A program made the translations under genes and the position numbers. From assembly GCF_028009165.1 (NCBI RefSeq), contig NC_079245.1, positions 2,728,001-2,792,000 of the forward strand: a stretch of 64,000 nt of DNA, written 5' to 3'. Below the pieces are notes generated by a model. The model ran no database searches and was not told where the DNA came from. It worked only from the letters and a program-made list of their open reading frames with translations. This document shows, piece by piece, positions 24,071-35,784 of this stretch (position 1 is its first letter; each line of letters begins with the position of its first letter). The stretch comes from Akanthomyces muscarius (Eukaryota; Ascomycota; Sordariomycetes; Hypocreales; Cordycipitaceae).

Positions 24071-26892
24071 ATGTTTTCGCGTCAGCTTAATAATGTAGAA
24101 AGCGCCCTGCCAAAAAAAAAGAAGTAAAATAGAAGAATGAGAAATTTCCATATTTGCCATTGTTGGGCCGCTTTCCGTGTCCCCGTTCTCGCAAGGCACT
24201 GAGACAGACGTTTTTGTGTCCGGTAGCGGGGGAGACGGCTGGAGACAGGAACTTTGATCTTGTCACAAGATCAAAAGGAAATATGGTTCAGGCTGACAGG
24301 CAGATGTACATGCAATTATCAATAGCCCTTTGATCCAAATATGAAGGTTTTTCTCCGTAACCGTGCATTCCGCCATCCGTTGTGCGACGCTTGGCGTATT
24401 GGATGGACACCCAGATATTTGCAAATTAGGCTGTGCTGTCGTACAAAGTGTGTGCCACAACGGTGGATATGAAAGGGCTCCGAGGAGATGAAGAACGAAA
24501 AAGGTGGAAGAAAAGCGGAAAAGGGCAAGTTCAGTGTATATGTCAATAAATTGCCGGGACGGCCGAGTGTATTGCCATGAAAAACTCATTTGCGAACCGC
24601 TCTTTGTCTCGTCTCGTCTGATGTTGCCGGCTTGGCTGACCAGCACGGGCCAACAAACAAAGGCCTGGGAAAAAACGTGGCGACGTTTTGTTCCCGTTTC
24701 CACCATTACAGCACCATGACCAACGCCTCCCAATGCTTTCCTTTGACTCGGACGAACATTGCGAGGTTCCGCGACTGCTTTGTATATGCACGAGTAAAGT
24801 CTCTTTGCCACCACGGAGCTTTTTCTTCTTCTCTCGTTTGACGTCTGACAGCCGAGCTGCCCAGTGCACTTTTCCTCCGACCCCGCAGGCCTGCAGCAGA
24901 GCAAGCAGAGCAAGCAGAGCAAGCAGAGCAAGCAGAGCAAGCAGAGCAAAGACGCAATGTGCAGCCTCACCGTTTGTCGTGGAGTGACTGGTCCCGGCGG
25001 CGGCCCCCAACGGAAAGAAAAACGTGGTTGCGGTAATACAAGGCGCCGGAAAGCACAGATGGATGGTCCTCTATGTTGGTATACCTGAATTAATCTTTAA
25101 AATGGGGGTTCTTTCTTTCTTTTGCTAATCGATGTTGTGCAATCTAGTGTTGCCGTTCCGGACGGAGAAGGCTATTTTCTTGGCAAAGGATAGCAACACC
25201 GACATTATTGGCCCATCTACGAGCAAGAGGGGAAAAGAAGAATAAAGATAACTTTATTTGTTTTCTCTCGATGCAAGACGACACTGGATCCCCGGCCGTG
25301 TCCACCGGCCCCTCTCGAAGCTGCATCCAATTTGACATGCCATGCAGCCACCCTTTACTCACCGGGCAGGCACCCACACACATCCACCACACGCACACGT
25401 CGTTGGTACTTTTTGAACCCTTGAAGCGAGACCAGACCATCAATCGGAGTTGGCCCGCCGCCGCCATGCTTGCTGCTGAGAGAGCAATTACAAAAATGCC
25501 TTAGCTCCAGGCAGGCTCCCGTCGAGCCCACTGCCTCTCCCAGTCCCACTGACCCGGCTGAGAGGTAAGACAGCATAGAAAGGCAACCAACCACCCAACG
25601 TTTTGATTAGCTAGCGCGAAAAGTGCATTTGCCGCCGAAAGGAAATTCCGGAGTGCTCGCATCTTTTTTGCAAACGTGACGAGAAGAAAAAATCTCGGGC
25701 ATTCTCCGCGGCGGCAGCTGCATCCGCCGCGGGGGTCGGGAAAGCCATGTTTTGCTGCCTGCGGCAAAGCACGTTGCTGCGGTCCTGCGTCAAGGGATGA
25801 CGAAAAGTCAGTGACGCCATTTGAAGGTACTGCCTTTTTGGCAGCGCAGCGCAAGTCGCATCGCTCCACGTTTTTCTCAGCTGGCTGGCGCTGGGTTGGG
25901 GCTAACTAACGGAACTATCAGTCCACCAGTGACTACTCAGTAGTTGGCTGACCTCCACAGGTACAGGCAAGAGAGCCTTGGCCTGGGGTAAAACAAGCCA
26001 TCGCCGAGCAAAAGGAACGCAGATGCCGGCGGAGAGGGCCGCAACCAGTGATCCACGGCCAAGAGACTACTGGTAGAAGCGCAATTCCTCCACACAGGGC
26101 CTGTTCATTTGGAATTAGCGGTCCCAGGTGGCGCAGAATAGGCAGGTTAGCCCATACCGAGACTCTCCACCTCTCCGGGGTGCGCGCCGCCATTGGCACT
26201 GGCCTTGACCCTGGTGGCCTTGTCTGTCCCACGCTGGCCCATGCTTCTTGGTGATGTGTGATGTGCCGCCAGACAAAAGTCAGCGCGCCCGCAGCAAAGC
26301 CCATCTCGGGTGATCGCCCCCCCCTCCCCTCCCTCCTGGATTGCGATGGATGGCGCTGGCGCTCTCCATATTCTGCCCAAAATTGGGGGTTACAAGGCCC
26401 TTGCTGGCCGGCCTTTGAGGGGAGAGAGACAGCCTTTTGCTAACTGACTCCCACAGGCCGTCCGTCGCGCCACACATCACTTGCTCACTTTGTCCCCAAC
26501 TTCCTCTGCCGGTGGTGGAGCATAAAGAATAACCATCTCCCGGGCCAGCCTGGCCGTTTCTATGTAAATCATCTTCCTTCCCCCTCTTCCGATTTCGCAC
26601 CAGGTTGCGCTCGTCAGTTCCTCTTCCTTTCCTTTTCATTATTTCCTCACTTTTAGAACAAGCCCTTGCCAGCCTACCTGCCGTTTCCCTCAGCCTTTGT
26701 TCACCTTTGTTGCTGTTGCAGGTGTTATAGAGTTGCCTTGTCCCGGTCGTCCGAGTGCGCAAAGTATTTAGCTGCTGCGCCTATCGCTGCCGTTGACCTC
26801 TTGTCCTTAAAAAACCCCCCCGGCTACTACCCGCGCCGCCACACGCCACCGAAGCCAAAAAAAAACCAAAAACCAATCCTCACAATTTCATC
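24071..26892. other. Long intergenic region, Dal5-like transporter promoter
   Basis: About 2.8 kb without a supported gene. It holds a 9-bp minisatellite (24,895-24,949). Near the right end (26,560-26,890) is a strongly pyrimidine-rich leader ending in a CCAAAAAAAA-type stretch before the transporter ATG. A 235-codon minus-strand frame over 24,263-24,970 starts with GTG, is created partly by the minisatellite, and has no family signal. Confidence 0.5.
24895..24949. repeat. Minisatellite, 9-bp unit, about six copies
   Basis: Six near-perfect copies of AGCAGAGCA in tandem. It is non-coding in context and likely a slippage-prone polymorphic locus. Confidence 0.9.
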
Positions 26893-28758
26893 ATGAGCGA
26901 CGAGGAGAAGATGGAAAAAACCAGCAATCTCGATCACTCGACCGACTCCCATACAGAAGTCAGTCAGGGCGTTCATGACCCCGATGCTGGGCTCTCGGCC
27001 GAAGAGCGCGCCAAGATTGTATGTTTGCCCTCCGTGCTGTGTGTCTCGTCCCGATCGCGCGCGGCGCGCAGCACACCGGTCTTTGCCTTGTGAACGGACG
27101 CCAAAAAAAGACTACCAAAGCCATACTGATGCTAACTTTACGCGAACGTTTGTCAGGAGCGCAAACTGCTATGGAAACTCGATCTGAAGCTCATGCCATG
27201 GGTACGCCACAACTCACCAACACACACCACACCCACAAACACCTTGACGACATTCTGGCCTTTATGCTCGCATTATGCTAACAAGCTTTTGCATTTTATA
27301 GCTCTCCCTGCTGTACCTGATTGCTTTTCTGGATCGTACCAACATTGGCAATGCCAAAATCGCCCATCTCGAGCTAGACATTGGCGTGCACTCCACGGCA
27401 AAGTACAATGCGACCCTCACCATCTTCTTCGTGTCGTACGCCCTCTTTGAGCCCGTCTGCAACGTTCTGCTTAAGCGTCTGCGGCCTTCCATCTTCATCC
27501 CGATCATCATGTGAGTGCCACCGCACGACAAGCCATGTTTCCATGCCCGCCCGCTCGCTACCACACCACGTGGCCTGCCGCCTGCGTCCGAAGAAACTCG
27601 CTAACCACCGATATGCTGTACAACAGGGTGCTCTGGGGCGCAACCATGATTGGCATGGGCTTTGTGCGCAACTGGTCGGAGCTGATGGCCGCCCGATGGT
27701 TCCTCGGCATGACGGAGTCTGGACTGTTCCCCGGCATCAACTACTACCTGTCCTGCTGGTACAAGCGCAGCGAGTTTGGCGTCCGCGCCGCCATCTTCTT
27801 CTCTGCGGCTGCCATTTCTGGGTCCTTTGGCGGTCTGCTGGCTGCTGCCATCCAGAACATGAACGGCCTCGGCGGCCGCCCTGGCTGGTCCTGGATCTTC
27901 ATCATTGAGGGCGGCATCACGGTTCTGATTGCGCTTGCGTCGTTCTGGATGGTCGATGACTTTCCCTCGAGTGCCAAGTTCCTGACATCAGATGACCGTG
28001 CTCGCGTAGTGCGCCGCCTGGAGGATGACAAGCAGGCATCTGCGCACGAGGAGCATTTCAAGTCGTCGTATCTCATCGAGGCACTAAAGGACTGGAAGAC
28101 GTACTGTGGTATGCTCATTTACATGGGACCTCTTATGCCGCTTTACGCCTTCAGTCTGTTCCTGCCCACCATCATTCAGAGCATGAATCTGGTCCCCCAC
28201 AACGACATCGTCAAGAACCAGCTTCTCAGTGTGCCGCCCTACATCCTGGCCGCTATCATGACGGTTGTCATCGGTTTCTGGTCCGACAGAGTCAACAGGC
28301 GTGGCGTCTTCAACATGGGCTGTGCGCTTGTCGGAACGATAGGCTTCATCATGATGATCTCCACCACCAAGCCCGTCGTCCAGTACATTGGCACGTTTCT
28401 CGGTGCCCTCGGCATCTACCCCTCCGTCTCGCTTACGATTGCGTGGGTCGCCAACAACGTCGAAGGTGTTTACAAGCGCGGCGTTGTCCTGGGCCTCGTT
28501 ATCGGCTGGGGCAACCTCAACGGCGTCGTCAGCAGCAACGTCTACTTTGACAAGCCGCGCTTCTTTGCCGGCCACGCCACCATCATCGGCTACCTGGTGA
28601 TTGCCATGTTTGGCGGCAGCCTGCTCTTCCAGGTGCTGCTTGCGCGGGAGAACAAGAAGCGCCTGGCGGGCGAGCGCGACCACCTGATTGCAGGCAAATC
28701 GGCGGCGGAGATTGAAGCTCTTGGAGATAACAGACCAGACTTCATCTACACCCTCTAG
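26893..28758 (+). CDS. MFS anion:cation symporter (Dal5/allantoate permease family)
   Basis: Four exons (26893-27018, 27157-27201, 27302-27510, 27627-28758) give 503 aa with about 12 membrane helices. Hallmarks of the family are ERKLLWKLDLKLMPW before helix 1, then YLIAFLDRTNIGNAKIAHLE. The segment GFVRNWSELMAARWFLGMTESGLFPGINYYLSCWY is the family's helix 4-5 signature. The conserved PPYILAAIMTVVIGFWSDRVNRRG and the final cytosolic tail (ENKKRLAGERDHLI) are also present. The 45-nt second exon encodes only EQ-type pre-helix residues and is fixed by GT-AG sites and phase. Substrates in this family include allantoate, ureidosuccinate, nicotinate and other organic anions. The exact one cannot be read from sequence. 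Plasma-membrane location expected. Confidence 0.9.
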
Positions 28759-31429
28759 AGCTTTGGCCAGCGGTTTTCTTCTTCTTTTTTTTTTGCGCCT
28801 TTTTCTTCTTCTAGGGGCTACCTTTTTATATCGCGTTTAGAATTTGGGAGGAAAACTGTCACGCGAATGCATATATTGGTTATGGTCCATGTGTATAATG
28901 GCTATGCGAAAGATCTACGTGCTTGGTATAATGAATAGCCATACTCTAATACGAATCGATGTTCGCTCTGCTTGGAGCTTGGTATATACATTCAAGAGTA
29001 TCATTCAAACTGGAGTACGTGTATGCCCATCCACCTAAAGCACCTGCAGCCGCGAATCGCTGCCAAGTGTGGCCCCCAAACTCGCTGCTGCGCCCGTCAT
29101 CCCACCCTCCTGCAAATGCGAGGTGACACAAGGCTGCGCGCCCAGACTTACCGCTCCTTCTTTCTCTTTCATCTACTCGAGCAGTTTTGCAAAGTTTTCT
29201 GGACGAATCAATCATTGCCAAGGTAAGGGGAAAAAAAAAGCCCCTCGGCCAAGGTGCCCCTAGTCCTCGGAAACGGCCTCGGTTGACTCGACTCGTGTCG
29301 GGAACACACCGCTGCTGAGCCGTCGCAGCAGAAGATCCGGTCTCCGGTCCCATGGACCCTCACCAAAATGAGGCGCGGGAATGACCTTACTTTGGTAATT
29401 TGAAGGGCAAGGCGCGCATGGCTTGGCGGCCACCGCATCAGTAGAAATGTCCACCCTCCTGGTCCTGGCCAGGTCGTGCGTAGGTAGGTGGTGAGGATAT
29501 TGGCGCGCGGGTTGTGCCCCAGCCAGCACACGACCCAAAAACCACGCTGCTGAGCAACCGAGACATGGACAAGGACGCAGGAGCCAAGAATAACTGGCAA
29601 TGACGGGCGCAGAGGGACATGCTTGATTGCATGCCAAGAGCAGCCGCGAGGTGCCACGAGGCTGTGGTAAATATTGACCGTTTGAGTAGCACGAGCCCTG
29701 ATTCAGAACAAGAAAGCATCGCGCGCCTGCCTATCCGTGCCTTTTGGACGTCTTAAGAAATTTGAACTCTGTTTTCCTCTGCGAAAACCAAGACGAGTAT
29801 TGGAAAAACTATAGGAAGCTCGCGGAAAACAGCGTCCAATATCTGCAATGCACATTGACCTGCTAGTCGCGTATACCGTCATGCGGCGTAACCCTTCCCG
29901 CGCTACATCTATTCGCTGCCCGTGCTCGGTGTTACCAGACGCTGATATGTGTCCTGTGTCCTCTGCCCTGTGTGTAGTGTCTACTTGGTGATGTTTGACA
30001 GCCCACCAGAGGAGGAGGGGAGGCATGGGCGCCGCCACATCAGCCACCAATAGCAAAGAAACCAAGAGGCCAGAGCAAAGAACAAAGAAGCAAGAACTGT
30101 GACGGAGTACGGACACGCCACCACCGATATCCGGGTAGCCCTACCTGCTCACATCACTCGGAAATCATGCGGACGCCACGGGCGATTGAGGCTCGTGCGG
30201 AGGGAAAAGCACCCCGCGCAGAATACAGCGCCCGCTCTTTGGGCTTGTTGGTGGACGAACGGCCGTCGTTGACGAGGGATACTCTTTGCCGCCAGTCGCT
30301 CGCTTACTTGTAAGCCGGTTGGGTCGACATGAAAAAAACCATGTAAGTTGGGCATCGCCCTTGTCTTTCACTGATTCTTCTTTCTTCTTTCTTCCCTTTC
30401 CCAGTCGCCTTTTCCCGCTTTCCCGCTGCTGACCAGTACCGAGTCGAGATTGGACCCGGGATCTCCTCGTAAAAGAAAGGCAGCCAGCCGCGCCTACCCC
30501 CCCAACAGTCCAGCCCATCCTCCTATTGAGCCAGCCCTTTTTTTTCGCCACACCGACCCTCGCATGGCCAGGTGCATCGGAGGTTTCACGACAAAGTGCC
30601 AAGAGCGAAGGGAAAATAATAGCCCAGAAAAATACACACAGAGGGAGGGAGAGAGAGAGAGAGAGAGAACGGGGGCGGTGGGATACACCAGAACTTTTCG
30701 TTAGCCGTGGTGTGACGGGAGAAAGTTGCTGAAGAAAAAAAAACATTGCAGGCCTTTTGCTCTCTTCCAATCATTCTTTTTACTTTGGCCCGCCACACAA
30801 TCTCCTTATCCCCAGTGGAGAGGAGAGAGAGATCGGTCTTCATGTCATTGTTGACAAGGTTGGCCCCCGTTCTCGCACCGCCTCTGCATTTTTTGCATCT
30901 GAAAGAGGAAATGGGATTCGGCATACTCGAGCCGGACGGACAGTGACATACGCAGCATCTTTTCTCATCTCTTTCTCCCCTGCGGATGAAGTGGGTATGC
31001 CCATACCTCTTCCTGCTCTCGCGTTCTTCTTCATTTAACAGCCCGACACCGACATCACTTTTTGCGTCTCCCCCCTCTCCATCATCTCTGCCACCACCTT
31101 TCTTGTGCTTCTCTCATTTCGACACAGCCTTATCCGGTCGCGAAGAAAAAAAACGGGCTCATACTTTCAGCCGCCCATTTACCTTCCGAAAAAGTGCCTT
31201 GCCGCGGTGTGCCACCAAGTTGGAAAGGATAGGTGTTAGCTGAATCGAGCTGAAGCTTCCTGCATATAAGCGACCAGGCTGCCACGAAGTCAACGACTTG
31301 AAAAAAGGGCACGATTCTGCCGTCCACGCGATTAAGAGCATACTCAAGCGGGAAATCTTCTCCTATACATATACATATACACACAAACACACACACATAC
31401 ACGAGTCCTCAACCGCACCAGTCTCCGAT
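28759..31429. other. Long intergenic region, GPCR 5' region
   Basis: About 2.7 kb without a supported gene. It contains a (GA)10 run (30,649-30,668), a pyrimidine-rich stretch at about 30,960-31,130, and CA/TA-rich sequence directly before the GPCR start (31,362-31,405). Several open frames on both strands look random. Confidence 0.5.
30649..30668. repeat. (GA)10 microsatellite
   Basis: Ten uninterrupted GA dinucleotides in a purine-rich leader region. Confidence 0.9.
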
Positions 31430-33008
31430 ATGGGAAGGGGAAGCATGGCGAGTCCCGAGGACTTTGCGGCGGACGAGATCCGCCTGCTGGTGAGGCTGGA
31501 GCGCATAGGGGGCTGCATCAGCATCGTCGCGGTGTTTTGCATATTTGTCGCGTACACTTTCTTTCCAAAGGTGCGCAATGTGCAAAACACCTTTATCGTC
31601 TTTGCGAGCGTGTCGAATGTCGGCGCTAGTGTTGCAAGTATCATTGCCTTTGACGGACTGAGGGAGGGCAAAACCTCGACGCTGTGCAAAGCGCAGAGTT
31701 TCTTGTTTGAGATGTAAGTCGTGAAAAACTCTTGATATTTCTCAGCGAGGTGATGCTAACCCAGTTGCCAGGTTCATGCAGTCGGACCCTTGGTGGTCAC
31801 TGGCAATGGCAATCAACGTCCTGCTAGTCTTTTACTTTCGCGCAACGCCCGACTCCTTTGCCCGATGGTGGTGGATCTATTGCCTCGTATGCTATGGAGG
31901 ACCATTCGCCATAGCGCTTACACTGTTGCTTTCCAAGACCCCCAATCGAGGTCCGGTGTATGGTGAAGCAACGGTAAGTCTACGCCCCATTTTTGTCCTG
32001 ATTTGCGACTAACATGGCATGCTCTAGATCTGGTGCTGGGTCGACAGGCAGTGGGACGACATCCGAATCTACACATACTACATGCTTATCTGGATTTGCA
32101 TTGTCGGGTCGCTGTTCTGCTATGCCTTGGTGGGCTGGCATGTCTTTCGGTCACGGGATAGGCTTCGCAGCTTGACAGCCACTACTAGCCGAGATCCCGC
32201 GGCAGTTGAGCTTGTATGTGCTGAATATATGCGTACGGAGCAAAACTAATCTATCCAGGCGCGGCATGAGGAAAATGAAGGGTGCTATGGAACTGTCGTC
32301 ACCGAAGTGCAAGTCACATCGAGCGCTAGCACGTCTCAGCCACCCCCAGCATCGGCAAAACGATATCACCCAACCAATCTGGACACGGACCTTGGATCCC
32401 GAAGCGTGTTTGAGCATTCGCCGACACATGTGCCGTCTGGATTTACTCAATACTTTTCATCTGTTGAGTCGACGGGCCAAAGGCATCGTAACGCGCCGCC
32501 TTCACGGCTCACGAGAGCAGTGTCATCGACAATAGCATCTGCTCGACGGTTTGTCGTGGCTGATCCTGTCAAGCGGGCATACTTGCGAACCAGCTTTTTG
32601 TTCGCGATTAGTGTTCTGGTCACCTGGATTCCGAGCAGCCTGAATCGCATCCACAGTTGGGTTGCCGGGTCGTCGCCGTACGAATATCATGTGGCAACCG
32701 CAGCTGTCCTTCCCCTCCAAGGCTTATGGAACTCGGTCATCTTCTTCGTCACAAGCTGGAATGTTTTTCAGCGACATCGTCGAAACACGGCAGCTTCTGC
32801 CGCGGCGGCGCAGGCGATCGACAGGCTCCATCAGGATACCGCCAATCGCACTGTTGCTAGAGGTAGCGGTGGCGGTGGTGACAACAGGCAGTATGGAAGC
32901 TTACATAGCGAGACTGACCTAGGAGACTGCGATTCTAGGACAATTAGTAGTGAGATTGAACTGCAGAGGCGGTCCAAGTCTCAGGGCACGAGTACCCCTC
33001 CGGTCTAA
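31430..33008 (+). CDS. cAMP-receptor-like seven-helix GPCR
   Basis: Four exons (31430-31713, 31772-31973, 32028-32213, 32259-33008) give 473 aa. ATG at 31430 (MGRGSMASPEDF) or 31445 is possible. I count helices at ERIGGCISIVAVFCIFVAYTFF, NTFIVFASVSNVGASVASII, a third around QSDPWWSLAMAINVLLVFY, a fourth WWWIYCLVCYGGPFAIALTLL, a fifth YYMLIWICIVGSLFCYALVGW, then a long cytosolic loop (about residues 240-360). The last two are LRTSFLFAISVLVTWIPSSLNRIH and AAVLPLQGLWNSVIFFVTSW. WCWVDRQWDDIRIYTYY and LPLQGxWN are typical of the Dictyostelium cAR-like fungal class (CrlA/GprH group). The Ser-rich tail suggests phosphorylation. It likely senses a nutrient or environmental cue at the plasma membrane. 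Ligand unknown. Confidence 0.88.
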
Positions 33009-33802
33009 CGATTGCGAGCGATTTTGTATGAGCGATGTGCATAGCGAGTAGGAAACTAATGATACACGATGTTGTTTTGCAAAACATAGCCAGATATTAG
33101 TCTGAATATAAAAAAAATTCACAGCCACGATCTGCCTTGGTATTTGAATTGTTTTTCGAATTACATTGACCTTGCAGAAGTTCTGGATGTGGTCGCTGCA
33201 AGTCAAGAGTGAGCTTTAGCTAGTATACATTTTGTTGGCCAATAGATAAACAGATCTGGTCCTGCTCGGACTCGAATAGAAGTAGAGCCTATAGCTCAGG
33301 GATATAGTTCGTGTGCGTCATAAAAGGAGTGTAAACGTGGGTATCGCACTTCATAAAATCATGTAAGGAGCGTAGCATGTGCCTTTTGCACATCATAACA
33401 TCATAAAAGGAGCGTGAGCAGTGCTTTAGCACGCGGGCATGAAACAAAAAGAAAATCGGCGCCTGAAGGCAGCCAATGACGGAAACAGAAAGGAGAAAAG
33501 GTCGGCTGTGAAAAAGCACATTGATGGATATGCTGCAGGGATGTCAAAGCACAGGCCCAGAACGCGGGAAGGCAAAAGAAAAAAAATTTGTGTGAGAGGA
33601 ACTTGGGGTGAAGAGAGACGCGGGTGAGAGAGGAAGAATTGAACAAACTTTTTGGTAGAAATAGGACATTTTGCCAGTCCGCCACAAGACGCCGAATGCC
33701 AGAATATGAGGGGGAAAAGGGAAACAAACATTAATACCTCTCGGAGGTCTCGTACTGAAGTGTAGAACGACATTGTGAAGGGAAATGAGGCAGTGTAGAC
33801 GC
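33009..33802. other. Convergent intergenic region with tandem hairpin repeat
   Basis: This lies between the 3' ends of the GPCR (+) and the MFS gene (-). It holds the 42-bp-period repeat listed separately and otherwise purine-rich, apparently non-coding sequence. Confidence 0.5.
33313..33432. repeat. Three degenerate 42-bp tandem units with hairpins
   Basis: A core close to TAAAAGGAGYGT recurs at about 33,320, 33,362 and 33,404 (period about 42 bp). Each core is followed by a small self-complementary element: GTG..GCAC, ATGTGC..GCACAT and GTGC..GCAC. Copies differ in the spacer, so it is not a fresh slippage product. Confidence 0.65.
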
Positions 33803-35784
33803 TTAGTCGGTGTCAAAAAAGCTGACTGAGAGCTTCAAGCTGCTCAGGTCAACCAAGCCCATGACTTTGCCGTCGGCACGCCAGATGGACTCATCAAAGT
33901 AGCAGCGCAGCGCGACAATGACGCCAGAGATGAAGATTTGGGTGATGCCTAGGCCGAGGGCGACAGCCTTCAGACCACCCGGGTGCGCGACAGCGACGGG
34001 GATGGCCATGGCGAAGATGCCTGCGGCGAGGTTGCGGAGAACAATGACGCCGGTATGCATGTCGCCGATGCTGCGGAGCGCAATGGTCATGTTGGAGGAG
34101 GTGAAGGAGGCGGAGCGGGCAAGACTCGGGCGGGTAGCCGCGTCGAGGACGGCGGTGCCCGCTGCGAGGATGGCGAGCTGAAACGAAATGAGGGCGAAGC
34201 TCAGCTGGCTGGCGCCGTCAGCGGAGAAGAGCGAGGAGGGGGAGGATGAGGAGTGTGATGATGCAGGGGGGCCGGCCATGAAGTTGTTGACGCCGAGACC
34301 AAAGGAGAAGATGCCGATGAGCGCGAGCGACGACCCGCCGCACACGACGAGGCAGTTGGCGAGCTGGGTGAACTGCAGATGCACGCCGCGGTACAGCGCG
34401 AGTGAGCCGACAATGACCGTCGGGACGACCCAGGGCCCCGTCATGATGGAGCCGAGCGCGGCCGGCGATGCCCCCACGGGCTTGGGCTCGAGCAGGAGAG
34501 ACAGCGAGGCGGAGAGGCCCCAGAGCGCGGAGACGGGGATGCAGCTGAGTAGGAAGACGAGGGCGGTGGTGGGCGCGACGAGGGCGCGCGGGACCTGCAG
34601 CAGGATGTTGCGGGTGACGTGCCCGCGGAAGGAGACGGGCCGCATGTCGTGGAGGTAGCCCAGGATGCGCGACCGGGTGAGGCGGTGCTTGACGCGCCAC
34701 GGCTGCCAGCGGCGCGAGAGCGTGAAGCCCGAGACGGGCGTTGGGGCGGCGGCCGCCTGCGAGCGGTCAAAGGCCGTCTCGGGCGCCGCGAGGCACACAA
34801 GCGGGATGGCGAGCAGGAAGAGCCCGCTGATGACGCGGAACTGGTACACCATGTTGGTCGTGTGCGCCGAGGCGACGGCGCCGCCGGCGAGAGGCGAGCC
34901 CCATGTGGCGGCAATGTTGAGGATGTTGTAGAGCGTCACGCGAAGGTTGCGCTGGTGCTCCTGGAACGGGGATGTTAGCACGATGCAGGCATGATTATAA
35001 GATTCTCGGGTTGGAGATTCTTGGGTGGAAGGGACGACTTACAAAGTAGGTGTCCTGTATGGACGTCATGACCAGCGTGTCAAAGACGCCCCATCCGAGC
35101 CCCTGCACGGCGCGCGCGCCCATGCAGGAGCCGAAGCTGTCGCCGGCCGTCGCGTTCCATATCGATCCGACAAAGAGCAGCGTGGTGGCGAGCAGGTAGA
35201 CGGGGCGCCGGCCCCAGATGCGGGCGACGACGCAGGCGGTCGCGCCGGTCGCGGAGGAGAGCACGAGGGGCACGCCGGTGAGGGCGGCGACGGCCACGTA
35301 GGATGTGCGGTAGTGCTCGGCGGCCATGGCGTTGGTGGTGAGGAAGACGGTCTTCATGGCGCCGACGAGGCCGACCACGGAGAGCAGAGCAGCGAGGTTG
35401 AGGTCCTTTCTCCATCGGGGCCAGTTCTGTATTTACAGAATGTGAGTAAGAATTATATAAATGTGATTGTACTGGGAAGAGAAGGAGCAAACTTACCAAA
35501 GGATCGTCAGAATCGTCGCTCGGTTGAGGCATGAGCTCGACGTCGGCGTACTTGCCTCTTCCGTACTTGATGCTCTTGTGCGTCGACCACGTCCCTAGGG
35601 AAAGCCGCCGCGTGTGGCTGCTGCTGGAGCCGGTGAGCGTGGTGGTAAAGTTGGAACTGCTGTTGACGTAGCCGGGCATCGGCGTCGTCGCGCGCGTCGG
35701 CTGCTGGTAGTTGCGCGGCCACGGGGAGTGCACCCTTGCGGGCATGCTGACCCCCAGGCCGGCACCTCGACTGGCCTCCATCAT
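33803..35784 (-). CDS. MFS transporter, polyspecific type
   Basis: Three exons (35784-35497, 35426-35043, 34960-33803) give 609 aa. A long polar, Ser-rich N-terminus (about 95 residues) precedes NWPRWRKDLNLAALLSVVG, the typical run into helix 1 of fungal drug/polyamine-type MFS proteins. The loop 2-3 motif is ARIWGRRPVYLLATTLLFVG. Helix 4-5 region RAVQGLGWGVFDTLVMTSIQDTYFEHQRNLRVTLYNI follows the DHA pattern. Helices continue to about residue 580. The substrate is unknown. Two adjacent in-frame ATGs (35784, 35781) both fit. It is convergent with the GPCR gene. Confidence 0.85.
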